The position numbers were made by a program, and so were the translations under genes. Below, in pieces: positions 28,532-38,596 of a DNA stretch of 40,076 nucleotides. The notes beneath the pieces were generated by a model. That model saw nothing but the letters and a program-made list of their open reading frames with translations, did not search any database and was not told where the DNA came from. The DNA lies in assembly GCA_002684855.1 (NCBI GenBank), contig NYWD01000170.1, positions 1-40,076 of the forward strand, given 5' to 3'. The stretch is from Planctomycetaceae bacterium (GTDB lineage: Bacteria > Planctomycetota > Phycisphaerae > Phycisphaerales > SM1A02). The first letter of the stretch is position 1, and the number at the start of each line of letters is the position of its first letter.

Positions 28532-30049
28532 GTGTTCAATCGATCCCTCGCGGTGAGCCTCGCCGCAGCCGCACTGGTCCCCTTCGGCGTGGCCTCGGCC
28601 GACGATTCCGACGGCCCGAACCTGCTCCAGAACTCCGGCTTCGAGACGCCGATCACGAAGACCTACGCCACGTTCGGCAATGCGAGTCGGAACGGGGAGT
28701 TCGCCCTCAGCTCGGCGTGGTCGCTCAAGATGTTCGGCTGCTTCTGCTCGCCCTACAACGGCAACGGCGCGGTCTCCATCTACGACATCCCCGTGATCGG
28801 CGGCTCCGTCTACCGGGTCGGGGCGTTCGCACTCACGCCGTCGGGCGACCAGATCCGCAACGGGAGCTGGGGCGGGATCAAGGTCGAGTTCAAGGATGCC
28901 GCGAACACCGTGGTGGGGCTGGCCGAACGACGGATCCTCGAGGGCTACGACCCCGACATGCCGCTCGAGGAGTGGATCCCGGCGGACTTCATCGCCTTCG
29001 CGCCGGACGACGCGGTCTCCGCGACGATCGTCCCGGTCTACCTCCAGGCCGACCAGAACGACGCCGGTGCGATGTACCTCGACGACATGCTGCTCGCCTC
29101 CACCAAGCGTGATCCGGCGAAGCCGCTCGTCAATCCGAACTTCGACAACGGCGTCGACTACCAGTACCTCGTCTTCCCGACCTTCAACGGATGGAGCGAG
29201 CAGTACGGAAACGTGTTCTTCGACGACTTCAACTTCATCAACGGCCCGCACTCGGCGGGCATGTTCGGCTCGTTCCCGGATTACGACGGCGACGGGCAGT
29301 GCGACCCGGGCGGCGTCTCCGGTCTCGGCCAGATCATCCCGGACATCTTCGAAGGCGACTTCGTCACCCTGTCGATGTCCGCCTTCACGCCGGCCCCGGA
29401 TTCGATCGTCGGCACCGACAACTACGTGCTCCAGAAGATCGAATTCCTCGGTGACGACATCAGCGCCCCGCTCGACTCGATCGCCGGCACCGTCATCGAC
29501 GGATCCGGAGCGTTCGACAACGACACCTGGAACCTCGCCGAGATCTCGGGAACCGCGCCTGCGGGCACGACGTCGATCCGGATCGTCGCCCAGATCGTGC
29601 AGCCGAACTGCGGGACGGGATCGGTCCGAATCGACGCGGTCGACGTCACCGTCGAGAGCGGTGGCGGCGGCCCGGCCGCCTGCCCGGGCGACTTCAACGA
29701 CGACGGCGTCGTCGACGGGGCGGACTTCGGATTCCTCTTCGCCGCGTGGGGTGCCTGCGCCGGCTGTCCGGAGGACCTGAACAACGACGGTTTCGTGAAC
29801 GGCATCGACCTCGGCGAGTTCCTCGCGGTCTGGGGCGACTGCCCCGATGACGGCGGCGGCGATGATCCCGGTGACGAGGGCGACTGCCCGGACTGCGACT
29901 GCTGCGAAGCCAACGGCAACACCAGTTGCTCGGACGAGGCCTGTACCGATGCGGTGTGCCAGGTCGATCCGATCTGCTGCCAGTTCGGCTGGGACTCGAT
30001 CTGTGCCGGAATCGCTGAAACCCAGTGCAACGGTTGCGCCGGACCCTGA
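28532..30049 (+). CDS. Secreted dockerin-type protein with N-terminal carbohydrate-binding-like region and Cys-rich tail
   Basis: Signal peptide; NLLQNSGFETPITKTYATFGNASRNGEF…; CPGDFNDDGVVDGADFGFLFAAWG…CPEDLNNDGFVNGIDLGEFLAVWG; GTG start with AGGAG 7 nt upstream. Confidence 0.8.
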   Translation: MFNRSLAVSLAAAALVPFGVASADDSDGPNLLQNSGFETPITKTYATFGNASRNGEFALSSAWSLKMFGCFCSPYNGNGAVSIYDIPVIGGSVYRVGAFALTPSGDQIRNGSWGGIKVEFKDAANTVVGLAERRILEGYDPDMPLEEWIPADFIAFAPDDAVSATIVPVYLQADQNDAGAMYLDDMLLASTKRDPAKPLVNPNFDNGVDYQYLVFPTFNGWSEQYGNVFFDDFNFINGPHSAGMFGSFPDYDGDGQCDPGGVSGLGQIIPDIFEGDFVTLSMSAFTPAPDSIVGTDNYVLQKIEFLGDDISAPLDSIAGTVIDGSGAFDNDTWNLAEISGTAPAGTTSIRIVAQIVQPNCGTGSVRIDAVDVTVESGGGGPAACPGDFNDDGVVDGADFGFLFAAWGACAGCPEDLNNDGFVNGIDLGEFLAVWGDCPDDGGGDDPGDEGDCPDCDCCEANGNTSCSDEACTDAVCQVDPICCQFGWDSICAGIAETQCNGCAGP

Positions 30050-30099
30050 GTCGGATTCGAAACCACGTGCCATCCGGGCATGGAGCCTAGACTTCCGCA

Positions 30100-31572
30100 A
30101 TGCACCGGAATCGTGAATTCGCCATCGCCCTCCAGTTCGCGTTCGTGACGGCCTCCGCCGTCGCCACCGCGGCCCTGGGGGGCGATTTCGACTGCATCCC
30201 CGACAACCCGAGCTTCGAGATCGGCCCCGGCGAGGGCGGCGAGCCGATCGCGGCCTGGAACGACGTCGGGAACGTCGGTCGCTCTCCCGGGCTTCGATCG
30301 CACGGGTCCTGGGCGGCCTGGCTCGCGGGCCCGAACTCGGGGGGGGCCGGCATCTCGAGGATGTTCGAGACGATCGACTGTCTTCCCGGATGGCGGCATC
30401 GCTTCTTCGTCGACGTCGGGCATCGCGGAGCGGACCCGCTGACGGGTGCCGCCCGGCTCGCGTTCATCGCGACTTGGCTCGACACTTCGGGGAACACCGT
30501 CGGCGCACAGTCGGCGATCCTGCTCAATCAGGAATCACCCACGGACGAGATGACCACCGTCGAGCAGCTGCTTCCGCCGGCGCCGGCCGGCACCGATCGG
30601 GTGCGGCTGGAGTTCGCGTTGGTCCAGAGCAAGGCGCAGGAGACCGGCCGGGCGTACGTCGACGCCTTCAGATTCATCCGGGTCGATCCGGCCGTGAACC
30701 AGTGGGGCGACTTCGGTGGCACCACGCTCGATTTCGCCGACCGGACCTGGCGCGTGAAATCCGCCTACACGGGGCCGGGACCGAACGCCTTCTCCCCCTC
30801 GCCGAACAATGCCACGGTCCGGCCGGACGGATCGCTCCGGCTCGCGATCACCAGGGTCGGTGACCAGTGGCGGTGCTCCGAGGTGACGGTCGAGGACGTG
30901 CTCGGATACGGCACGTACCGGTTCAAGACGCGTGGCCGGGTCGACCTGCTCGACCCGAACACCGTTTTCGGTCTCTTCATCTGGGAGTATCCGCAGTGCT
31001 TCGAACCGAGCGACGAGTGGTGGAACCCGGCGAATGAGTTCGACATCGAGTTCAGCCGTTGGGGGCAGCCGGGAAACGACTTCGCGCAGTTCGTCGCCCA
31101 GCCGTACTGGTGGGGTGGGAACATCAGCCGGTTCGAGATGCCGGAACCCACGCCCGCCGACGTCACCAGCGAGTTCAACTGGACCCCGGATGGCGTGATC
31201 TGCCGGGCCTGGCTGGGGCACGAGGACGAACCGTCGCCGGAGGACCTGCTGCACGAGTGGACCTACACCGGTCCCCACCAGCCGCGTCCGGGCCTCGCTC
31301 GCGTGCATCTCAATCTCTGGCTGGTGAACGGCAGCCCCCCGATGAACGGCCAGGAGCAGTCGATCGAGATCACGGCGTTCGACTTCATCCCCGACCCGAA
31401 GGCCGCATGCGTCGGTGATCTCAATGGCGACCGCGTCGTCGACGGGGCGGATCTCGGACTGCTGATCGGCGGATGGGGCACGGCCGGGCTCGGCGACCTG
31501 AACGAGGATGAGGTCATCGACGGGGCGGATCTCGGCCTGATGATCGGAGCCTGGGGCGTCTGCCCGGGGTGA
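30100..31572 (+). CDS. Secreted GH16-like glycoside hydrolase with dockerin-type C-terminus
   Basis: NEFDIEFSRWG matches the GH16 ExDxE catalytic pattern; beta-jelly-roll-like sequence; C-terminal CVGDLNGDRVVDGADLGLLIGGWG…DLNEDEVIDGADLGLMIGAWG. Confidence 0.75.
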   Translation: MHRNREFAIALQFAFVTASAVATAALGGDFDCIPDNPSFEIGPGEGGEPIAAWNDVGNVGRSPGLRSHGSWAAWLAGPNSGGAGISRMFETIDCLPGWRHRFFVDVGHRGADPLTGAARLAFIATWLDTSGNTVGAQSAILLNQESPTDEMTTVEQLLPPAPAGTDRVRLEFALVQSKAQETGRAYVDAFRFIRVDPAVNQWGDFGGTTLDFADRTWRVKSAYTGPGPNAFSPSPNNATVRPDGSLRLAITRVGDQWRCSEVTVEDVLGYGTYRFKTRGRVDLLDPNTVFGLFIWEYPQCFEPSDEWWNPANEFDIEFSRWGQPGNDFAQFVAQPYWWGGNISRFEMPEPTPADVTSEFNWTPDGVICRAWLGHEDEPSPEDLLHEWTYTGPHQPRPGLARVHLNLWLVNGSPPMNGQEQSIEITAFDFIPDPKAACVGDLNGDRVVDGADLGLLIGGWGTAGLGDLNEDEVIDGADLGLMIGAWGVCPG

Positions 31573-31645
31573 GCCGCCCGAAGCGGCAGGTTTCGAGGGC
31601 CGGAGCGCGCCGACGCGGGGAAGGGCGCGGGTCGTGGTGCCGTGG

Positions 31646-32419
31646 TTACATGCCGAGCAGGAAGAAAGCCAGGCACTGGACCAGGACGCCGCCGACGCCC
31701 GCAGGAATCATCACGCCCAGGAACCAGGGCCAGGAGACGCGGTCGAGCCATGGAGGTCGTTCGTTCAGGCCCTGGTTGACTCGTCCGCATTCGGGGCAGG
31801 TCGTCGTGGTTTCCGGCGCGAGCGTCTCGAGGTGGTAGCCGCCCCCCGCGCAGGCCCTGGGGTCCTGCACCGGCGGCTTCCACTCCATGAACATCGTCTG
31901 CAGAAGCCACGCGAAGGAGACGACGATCAGCACCGCGGCGTTGATCAGCGTCCCCTGGACGAGCGTCGACGCCAGGGTGGCGAAGAAGCTGTTGAACCCC
32001 GCCGACTGCTCCAGCAGCTCGCCGGCCATCAACGCGAAGATCCCGGTCAGGAGGTCGAGGGAGATCGTGACGTGGGGTATCGCGCCGGCCAAGAGGCGGA
32101 TTCCGTACCCGAACTTCAACGAGCGGGCGACGAACGGGCTTTCGAGGCGTCGCCGGAATCCGGCGCTGGAGCTCACGAGGCCGATCGCGCCGCCGTACAT
32201 CACGATTCCGAGGATCATCGCGGTGGGGGAGACGTCGGTCTCGCCCAGGGCGATCAGAAAGCTCGGGCTCCCCAAGACGCAGCCGATGACGATCCAGAGT
32301 GCGCATCGTCGGCACGTCGCGCGTCTCGAGAGACCGCGGAACGGCGTCGGAGATGCCGTTCCGGGCGGGGGCCGCGACGGCACGTCGGCATCGCCCGGCG
32401 GTGGGACGGATTCGCTCAA
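31646..32419 (-). CDS. Multi-pass membrane protein with CxxC pairs near both ends
   Basis: TTG start inside the DUF1501 stop (TTGA); TCRRCALWIV near N-terminus, TCPECGRVNQG near C-terminus, several TM helices. Confidence 0.7.
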   Translation of the reverse strand: MSESVPPPGDADVPSRPPPGTASPTPFRGLSRRATCRRCALWIVIGCVLGSPSFLIALGETDVSPTAMILGIVMYGGAIGLVSSSAGFRRRLESPFVARSLKFGYGIRLLAGAIPHVTISLDLLTGIFALMAGELLEQSAGFNSFFATLASTLVQGTLINAAVLIVVSFAWLLQTMFMEWKPPVQDPRACAGGGYHLETLAPETTTTCPECGRVNQGLNERPPWLDRVSWPWFLGVMIPAGVGGVLVQCLAFFLLGM

Positions 32420-33846
32420 GCGATGATCTCTCGAACGACCCGGGCCGGTTCGACACCGGTGAGTCGCACGTCGAGTCCCTGATGCGGCACGCTCAGTCGC
32501 TGGTGGTCGAGCCCGAGGAGATGCAGCATCGTCGCATGCAGATCGCGGACATGGACGACGTCCTGCACCGCTTCGTAGCCGAGCTCGTCCGTCGCGCCGT
32601 GGGTCACGCCACCTCGAACGCCGCCGCCCGCGAGGAACATCGAGAAGCCCTTGATGTGGTGATCCCGGCCCGGATCGCTTCCGCCGCCCTGGGACATCGG
32701 GGTCCGTCCGAATTCGCCGCCCCAGACCACGAGGGTGTCCTCGAGCATGCCGCGTCGCTTGAGATCCTTCAGGAGGGCCGCGGTCGGCTGATCGCACTTG
32801 TCGCAGCACACGTCCATGTACTGCTTCAGGCCGCCATGATGATCCCAGCCGCGATGGTAGAGGTGGATGAATCGGACGCCGCGTTCCGCGAGTCGGCGGG
32901 CGAGCAGGCAGTTGCTCGCGAACGAGCCGTCGCCCGGGACGGCCCCGTACATCTCGAGGGTCTCCGGCGACTCGTCGGTGATGTCCATGAGTTCCGGGAT
33001 CGACGCCTGCATCCGGAACGCGAGTTCGTGCTGCGCGATTCGAGACGCGATCTCCGGATCCCGCGTGGTCCCGGCCCGGAGCCGATTGAGTTCCGCCACC
33101 GCGTCCACGAGCGTCGACTGGCAGTCCGTGGTGATCCCGGGTGGATTCGTCACGTAGTGCACCGGGTCTCCCTGCCCGTGGAACTCCACGCCGGCGAGCT
33201 TGCTGGGCAGGAAGCCGCTCGACCACTGTCGAGCGGCGATGGGCTGCGGATTGCGGCCGCCCACGCTCGTGAGCACCACGAATCCGGGGAGGTTCTCGCT
33301 CAGGGAGCCGAGCCCGTAGTTGACCCACGATCCCATGCTCGGCCGATCGGGCAGGATGGTTCCGGTGTTCATGAACGCGTGTGCGGGGTCGTGGTTGATC
33401 TGCTCGGTGACCATGGAGTTCACGATGGCGATGTCGTCGGCGCAGGTCGCGATGTGCGGCAGGTAGTCGCTGATGGACTGGCCGCTTTCGCCGTGTCTGC
33501 GGAAGGTCGCCCGGGAACCGAGGCAGCGAAGCTCCTTGCCCTGCAGCTGTGCGATCGGCATGCCGCGGGTGTAGGACCCGGGCATCGGTTGTCCGTCGAG
33601 CTCCACCAGTCGCGGCTTGTGGTCGAACGTCTCGAGGTGACTGGGGCCGCCGGCCATGCACAGGAAGATCACCCGCTTCGCCTTCGGGATCATCGGCGGA
33701 GGTGCGAGCCCGGCAGCGGCGGCGGACGGTCCCCCCGGCCACTGGCTCAGCGACGCCGCGCCGATTCCCATCGACAGGGCGCCGAGGAACCGACGCCGGC
33801 TCAGCGCGTCGAGTTCGGCGAGGATGTCCGGCATCGGTTCATTCAC
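32416..33846 (-). CDS. DUF1501 domain-containing protein
   Basis: SRRRFLGALSMGIGAASLSQWPGG (Tat-like), VIFLCMAGGPSHLETFDHKP, GGEFGRTPMSQGGGSDPGRDHHIKGFSMFLAGGGVRGG. Confidence 0.95.
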   Translation of the reverse strand: MNEPMPDILAELDALSRRRFLGALSMGIGAASLSQWPGGPSAAAAGLAPPPMIPKAKRVIFLCMAGGPSHLETFDHKPRLVELDGQPMPGSYTRGMPIAQLQGKELRCLGSRATFRRHGESGQSISDYLPHIATCADDIAIVNSMVTEQINHDPAHAFMNTGTILPDRPSMGSWVNYGLGSLSENLPGFVVLTSVGGRNPQPIAARQWSSGFLPSKLAGVEFHGQGDPVHYVTNPPGITTDCQSTLVDAVAELNRLRAGTTRDPEIASRIAQHELAFRMQASIPELMDITDESPETLEMYGAVPGDGSFASNCLLARRLAERGVRFIHLYHRGWDHHGGLKQYMDVCCDKCDQPTAALLKDLKRRGMLEDTLVVWGGEFGRTPMSQGGGSDPGRDHHIKGFSMFLAGGGVRGGVTHGATDELGYEAVQDVVHVRDLHATMLHLLGLDHQRLSVPHQGLDVRLTGVEPARVVREIIA

Positions 33847-36800
33847 GGGTGTAGGTCTCGTGAAGGTTGAGGATCGCCCGACAGGTGTGGATCCAGGCGG
33901 CGAACTCGATGGCGGTCACCCCGCGTCCGTGCATGTTCTTCGTGAAGTCGGCGCCGACGAGCGTCCTCGCGTTCTCCGGATGCTCCTCGAAGGTCGTGCG
34001 CGCACGGTCCAGGAGCCCCGACAGGACCATCAGCTCGGAATCCGAGGGGTTCCTGCTCAAGGTGATCCTCCAGGCGCGGGCGAGGCGATCGTGGTCCGAC
34101 GTGGGGGCGGATCCGTCCGAAGGGCCCTCGAGCACCCGCGCCGCGAGCCCGCGGGCAGCGGCCACGAACACCGGGTCGTTCATCAGCACCAGGGCCGCCA
34201 GCGGCGTGTTGGACACCGGGCGCGTGGCCGTGCAGCTCTCGCGGTTGGGCGCATCGAAGGCCTTCAGCATCGGATGGAGGAACTGGCGCTGCCAGTGCAC
34301 GTAAACCCCTCGCCGCCACTGCGACCGGTCGGTGTCCGGTTCGTAGCGCCGTGGGGGGAAGTTCAGATGCCGATACAGCCCGGGAGGCTGGGGGGGTTTG
34401 ATGCTCGGCCCGCCTCGGCCGGTGTCGAGGAGCCCGCCCGCGTGCAGCGCCGTGTCCCGGACGAACTCGGCGTCGAGGCGGTGCCGGGCCTGTCGCGCGA
34501 AGTGCAGGTTCCCGGGATCGAGGGCCGCCGTGTCGCCCGCGGGGACCGAAGATCGTGCATACGCGTCGGTGAGCACGAGTCTTCGAATCAGCCGCTTGAC
34601 GTTCCAGCCGGATTCCATGAAGTCGATCGCGAGCAGATCGAGGAGCTCGGGGTGGGTCGGTGGGCGTCCCTGCCCGCCGAAGTCCTCCTCGCTCGGGCAG
34701 ATGCCCTCGCCGAAGAGCATCGTCCAGATTCGATTCACGAACACGCGCGCGGTCATCGGGCCCACGCCGCCTTCGGTGGCGGGCGCGACGAGCCAGTTGG
34801 CGAGGTCCAGTCGGTCCGCGCGAATCGCGTCGGGATCGCGACGGACGACCTCGCCGAGGAACACCGGGACCGCAGGCTCCACCACCGGTCCCGATTCGTC
34901 GAGCCAGTCGCCGCGCGGCATCACCCGGACCTCCCGGGGCGGGTCGAGCCGGCGGGTGTAGAGCGTCGTCGGCTGCATCGATTCCAAGGCGAGGCGTTCC
35001 GCGTCGAGCCGCTCGATCGTCGTGTCGATCGCGATGACCACCGGATCCGTCGCCCGGCGGTGCTCCTCGATGATCCGGCGGGCGTCCGGGCTGCGATCGC
35101 CGGGTGGTCGGCCGGCGGCTTCCGCGACCTCGGGCGGCACCGGGCCGGGATGTCGAACCGAGGCCGCGTCCCAGAGCACCTTGCCGCCGTGCTGGGTGAA
35201 GGCGACCCCGTCGATCCGGCTGCCCGCCGGCAGGCCGATCTCGTCGAGTGGGATCTCGAGTCGGTGCCAGACGCCCGTCGCGGGAAGCCTCCCCCGTCGC
35301 CGATAGCCGGGCGAGTCCTGGTCGGTGCGGCCGTAGGGGATCGAGTCGTCGCCCCAGCGAACGCGGTGTTCCCACGATCCGCTCGCGTGCGCCTGCAGCA
35401 TCACCGCCCGGGGAGGATCGTCCGGGTCGATCCTGATCCACGCCTCCAGCACCGAACCGGACTCCACCCGGACCCGTCGGTCCGTGTCCACGGTGTAGTG
35501 CTGCACGAGGCCCTCCGACGTCTGGGTTCGGTAGGTGGATCCGCTCCGGGCCGGAATCGAGGGATCGCGTCCGAACGTCCAGTCCCCGCTCCGGGTTCCC
35601 CCGGTGTCGAGGGTGTCGTCCACCCAGGTGAGGACCCGGTCGCCCCCTTCGGCGATCCTCGACTGGAGCGTGCGTTCCCAGGCGGCCTCCATCTCCGGGG
35701 TCGGGGCTCCGATCGCGAGGAGCGATCCTTCGGCTTCGATGCGACGACGCTCGATCTCCCGGAGCCGTTCGCGGGCGGCGGGCGTGGTCACGCGCATCTC
35801 CGGCTCCCGTCTGGTCGGGGAGGTGTTGTAGCCGTCGTAGGGATTTCGAAGGTGCGCCTCGTCGTCGATGTCGGCGAAGAAGGCGCCGAAGGCGTGGTAG
35901 TCGACGTGCGTGTAGGGGTCGTACTTGTGATCGTGGCACTGCGCGCAGCCGACCGTGGCCGCCATCCACACCTCGCTGGCGTTGCGCACCCGGTCGGCCA
36001 TGTAGATCGCCCGATACTCCTTGAGCTGGAGGCCGCCTTCGTGCGACGTCTGGACCAGTCGGTTGTATCCGGAGGCCACCAGCGCGTCCTGTCGCACGTC
36101 GTCGGGGAGGCCGGGGTCGGCTTCGGCGACCAGATCGCCGGCCAGTTGCCACCGCGTGAAACGATCGAACGGCATGTCCTCGTTGAACGCGCGAATCACC
36201 CAGTCGCGATACGGCCAGACCCGGTGCTCCTGGTCGCCGTGGTAGCCGACGGTGTCCGCGTACCGCACGAGATCGAGCCAGCGCACCGCCAGCCGTTCGC
36301 CGAAATGGGGGCTTGCGAGCAGGCGGTCGACCGTGCGGGGCATCCGCTGCGCCGGTGGGAGCGCGAGGAACGCGTCGATCTCGGCGGGGGTCGGGGGGAG
36401 GCCGGTCAGATCGAAGGAGAGTCGCCGAAGCAGGGTGACCGGATCCGATCGCTCGCTCGAATCGAGCCCGAGCGAGGCGTGCGCCCCGTCGAGGATCCGG
36501 TCGACCGGGGTCGCCTCGCCCGGCGCCCCCGGCGTCGGCTCCGCCGGCACGACGTAGGCCCAGTGCGGCCGGTAGCTCGCGCCGGATTCGATCCAGCGGC
36601 GAAGCGTGTCGATCTCGGAATCGGTCAACGGATCGTGGGCGCGTCGAGGCGGCATCGGATCGGCGGCGTCGGTGACGCGGCGCCAGAGCTCGCTGGCGTC
36701 GAGGTCACCGGGCACGATCGCGGCGATGCCGGGCGCGAGCTCGCGCGTGGCGGAGGCGAAGTCGACCAGGCTCAGGTCGGCTTCCAGCGCCGCGGCGTCG

Positions 36801-36949
36801 AGACCGTGGCATGCGAAGCACTTCCGAGAGAGGATGGGCCGCACGTCCCGGGTGAAGTCGACCGGTGGCGGGGCGCCCGGCGCGGAGGCGACGAAAGGCA
36901 GGCTCGCGAGGATGACGGCCAAGCGTTCCATCGAGGCCCAAAGTAACAC
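33839..36949 (-). CDS. PSD1 / planctomycete cytochrome c domain protein (DUF1549-DUF1553)
   Basis: VDFTRDVRPILSRKCFACHGLDA, FDLTGLPPTPAEIDAFLA, MPFDRFTRWQLAGDL, VFVNRIWTMLFGEGI. Confidence 0.95.
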   Translation of the reverse strand: MLLWASMERLAVILASLPFVASAPGAPPPVDFTRDVRPILSRKCFACHGLDAAALEADLSLVDFASATRELAPGIAAIVPGDLDASELWRRVTDAADPMPPRRAHDPLTDSEIDTLRRWIESGASYRPHWAYVVPAEPTPGAPGEATPVDRILDGAHASLGLDSSERSDPVTLLRRLSFDLTGLPPTPAEIDAFLALPPAQRMPRTVDRLLASPHFGERLAVRWLDLVRYADTVGYHGDQEHRVWPYRDWVIRAFNEDMPFDRFTRWQLAGDLVAEADPGLPDDVRQDALVASGYNRLVQTSHEGGLQLKEYRAIYMADRVRNASEVWMAATVGCAQCHDHKYDPYTHVDYHAFGAFFADIDDEAHLRNPYDGYNTSPTRREPEMRVTTPAARERLREIERRRIEAEGSLLAIGAPTPEMEAAWERTLQSRIAEGGDRVLTWVDDTLDTGGTRSGDWTFGRDPSIPARSGSTYRTQTSEGLVQHYTVDTDRRVRVESGSVLEAWIRIDPDDPPRAVMLQAHASGSWEHRVRWGDDSIPYGRTDQDSPGYRRRGRLPATGVWHRLEIPLDEIGLPAGSRIDGVAFTQHGGKVLWDAASVRHPGPVPPEVAEAAGRPPGDRSPDARRIIEEHRRATDPVVIAIDTTIERLDAERLALESMQPTTLYTRRLDPPREVRVMPRGDWLDESGPVVEPAVPVFLGEVVRRDPDAIRADRLDLANWLVAPATEGGVGPMTARVFVNRIWTMLFGEGICPSEEDFGGQGRPPTHPELLDLLAIDFMESGWNVKRLIRRLVLTDAYARSSVPAGDTAALDPGNLHFARQARHRLDAEFVRDTALHAGGLLDTGRGGPSIKPPQPPGLYRHLNFPPRRYEPDTDRSQWRRGVYVHWQRQFLHPMLKAFDAPNRESCTATRPVSNTPLAALVLMNDPVFVAAARGLAARVLEGPSDGSAPTSDHDRLARAWRITLSRNPSDSELMVLSGLLDRARTTFEEHPENARTLVGADFTKNMHGRGVTAIEFAAWIHTCRAILNLHETYTRE

Positions 36950-36989
36950 ACCGCGGCGCGGGCCGGAATCGAATTCCGGGGACCGGTGT

Positions 36990-38123
36990 TCAGCGGACGA
37001 TGCCCGCGAAGCGGAAGGCGAGGACCGGATTTTCCGGCGTGTCGGTGGTCACCACGACCGTGCCTCCGAGCGTTCCCGCCGCGACGGGTGCGGCACCCTC
37101 GAGCCGAAGTCGCCACCGGGTCCGCGTCGCGTCGAGCGGTTCGATCCGGGCCTCGATCCCCGGAGGGCCGCCCACGATCGTCGCGGAAAGGCAGGCGAGC
37201 GGACGCCCGTCCGCACGAAGGATCGTCGTCTCGCGTTCGATCGGCTGGCCTGGCCGCAGGGTCTGGAGGCCGAGCATCGTCTCGTTCGCGATCACCGTGC
37301 CCTCGAACGAACCGTTCATGGCGAAGTTCATGGTGATCGGGCGTTCGCCCGTCTCGGTCTCGACGGTCCCGCCGACGAGCATGCTGCCGGTGTGCCATCC
37401 CCAGGGCACGGTGTCGTCGACGTTCACGTCGACCCGCCAGACGCCGCGTGGCTCCGCGGGATCGTTGAGCCGCGTGATGGAGGACGTGGCGTGGGTCGCG
37501 AGATCGCCGTCGAGCTTCGCGAAGTCGAGCTCGCATCCGTCGAGGGCCGCCGTGATCTCGACCGATCCCACGACGGGCGCACCTGCGTCGACCCGGCCGA
37601 GGGCGAGGAATCTCGGTTCGGCGGTGAGCGTCGCGATCACCTCGGCCCGGATCTTGATCGTGCGGTTGGGACGCTGTGGGTCGTCGGAGACCACGCGCAC
37701 GTACTTCTCCTGGCGGCCGCTGCCCCTTGGATCGAAGTCGAGCACGACGGCGGATTCCCCGCCCGCCGGAATGGTCGCCGGGGTCTCGAAACGAGTGGTG
37801 GTGCAGCCGCAGGTCGGGACGAGGTCCCGCACCGTGAGCGGTCGGTCGCCGGTGTTGCGAATCAGCACGCGGGCGTTCCGCGTCTCATGGTCCGCGACGC
37901 GACCGAAGTCGACGACGGACTGGTCGAGTTCGAGGCGAGGTCCGTTGGCCGGGGTTGCGGCGGTCGTCATGGGTGCGGACGCCTCGGAAGGCGTCGGGCC
38001 GGGTTCGGGCGACGGGGCTCGCTCGCACGCCAGGACGATCGACGTCGCGAGCAGCCCGGTCGCCGCCAGGCGCCCGTGGCGGGGATGTCGGTTCGGACGG
38101 GGTGTGGTCGGGACGAGTCTCAT
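36990..38123 (-). CDS. DUF1573 domain-containing putative lipoprotein
   Basis: Lipobox-like SIVLAC; VVDFGRVADHETRNARVLIRNTGDRPLTVRDLVPTCGCTTTRFETPATIPAGG. Start MRLVPT. Confidence 0.85.
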   Translation of the reverse strand: MRLVPTTPRPNRHPRHGRLAATGLLATSIVLACERAPSPEPGPTPSEASAPMTTAATPANGPRLELDQSVVDFGRVADHETRNARVLIRNTGDRPLTVRDLVPTCGCTTTRFETPATIPAGGESAVVLDFDPRGSGRQEKYVRVVSDDPQRPNRTIKIRAEVIATLTAEPRFLALGRVDAGAPVVGSVEITAALDGCELDFAKLDGDLATHATSSITRLNDPAEPRGVWRVDVNVDDTVPWGWHTGSMLVGGTVETETGERPITMNFAMNGSFEGTVIANETMLGLQTLRPGQPIERETTILRADGRPLACLSATIVGGPPGIEARIEPLDATRTRWRLRLEGAAPVAAGTLGGTVVVTTDTPENPVLAFRFAGIVR

Positions 38124-38250
38124 CTGGTTGCTGCCGGTCCGGATGATACGGCACCGCGATTCCCCCGAGGAGGATGCGGTCGGGAGGATCCGCCTACCAT
38201 CCGGTCCCGCGACGACCGACGTCGCATCGCATCTCGTTCCGGATGGAATC

Positions 38251-38583
38251 ATGGTCAGCAGACTCTTCCTGAAACTACTCATCATCGCCTGCCTCGTCGA
38301 GGGGATCTCGACCCTCGTGCTCTTCTGCGTGGCGATGCCCATGAAGTACCTGGCCGGCCGGCCGGAGTGGGTCACCGTGGTCGGCACGCTGCACGGCGTG
38401 CTCTTCCTGTTGGTGGTCGCGATGTTCCTCGTCGGGAAGGTGCTCGTCCCGCTCACCGGCCGGTTGACCGTCCTCGGCCTCGTCGGGGCGGTCCTTCCGC
38501 TGGTCCCGTTCTACGTCGATGTGCTGCTGCTTCGCGTGTTGCGGGGGCTGCCGGCGGACGTGCCGGCGGAAAACGCACCCTGA
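38251..38583 (+). CDS. DUF3817-like small membrane protein
   Basis: LKLLIIACLVEGISTLVLFCVAMPMKYLAGRPEWVTVVGTLHGVLFLLVVAMF; 110 aa. Confidence 0.8.
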   Translation: MVSRLFLKLLIIACLVEGISTLVLFCVAMPMKYLAGRPEWVTVVGTLHGVLFLLVVAMFLVGKVLVPLTGRLTVLGLVGAVLPLVPFYVDVLLLRVLRGLPADVPAENAP

Positions 38584-38596
38584 ACCACCCCGGGGT

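Noticed and set aside
28223-30100. 625-aa minus-strand ORF
   Set aside because: Shadow of the dockerin protein at 28532; E/D/R/V-rich without domains.
33656-36946. 1096-aa plus-strand ORF
   Set aside because: Antisense to the well-supported PSD1 protein; typical GC-rich shadow ORF.
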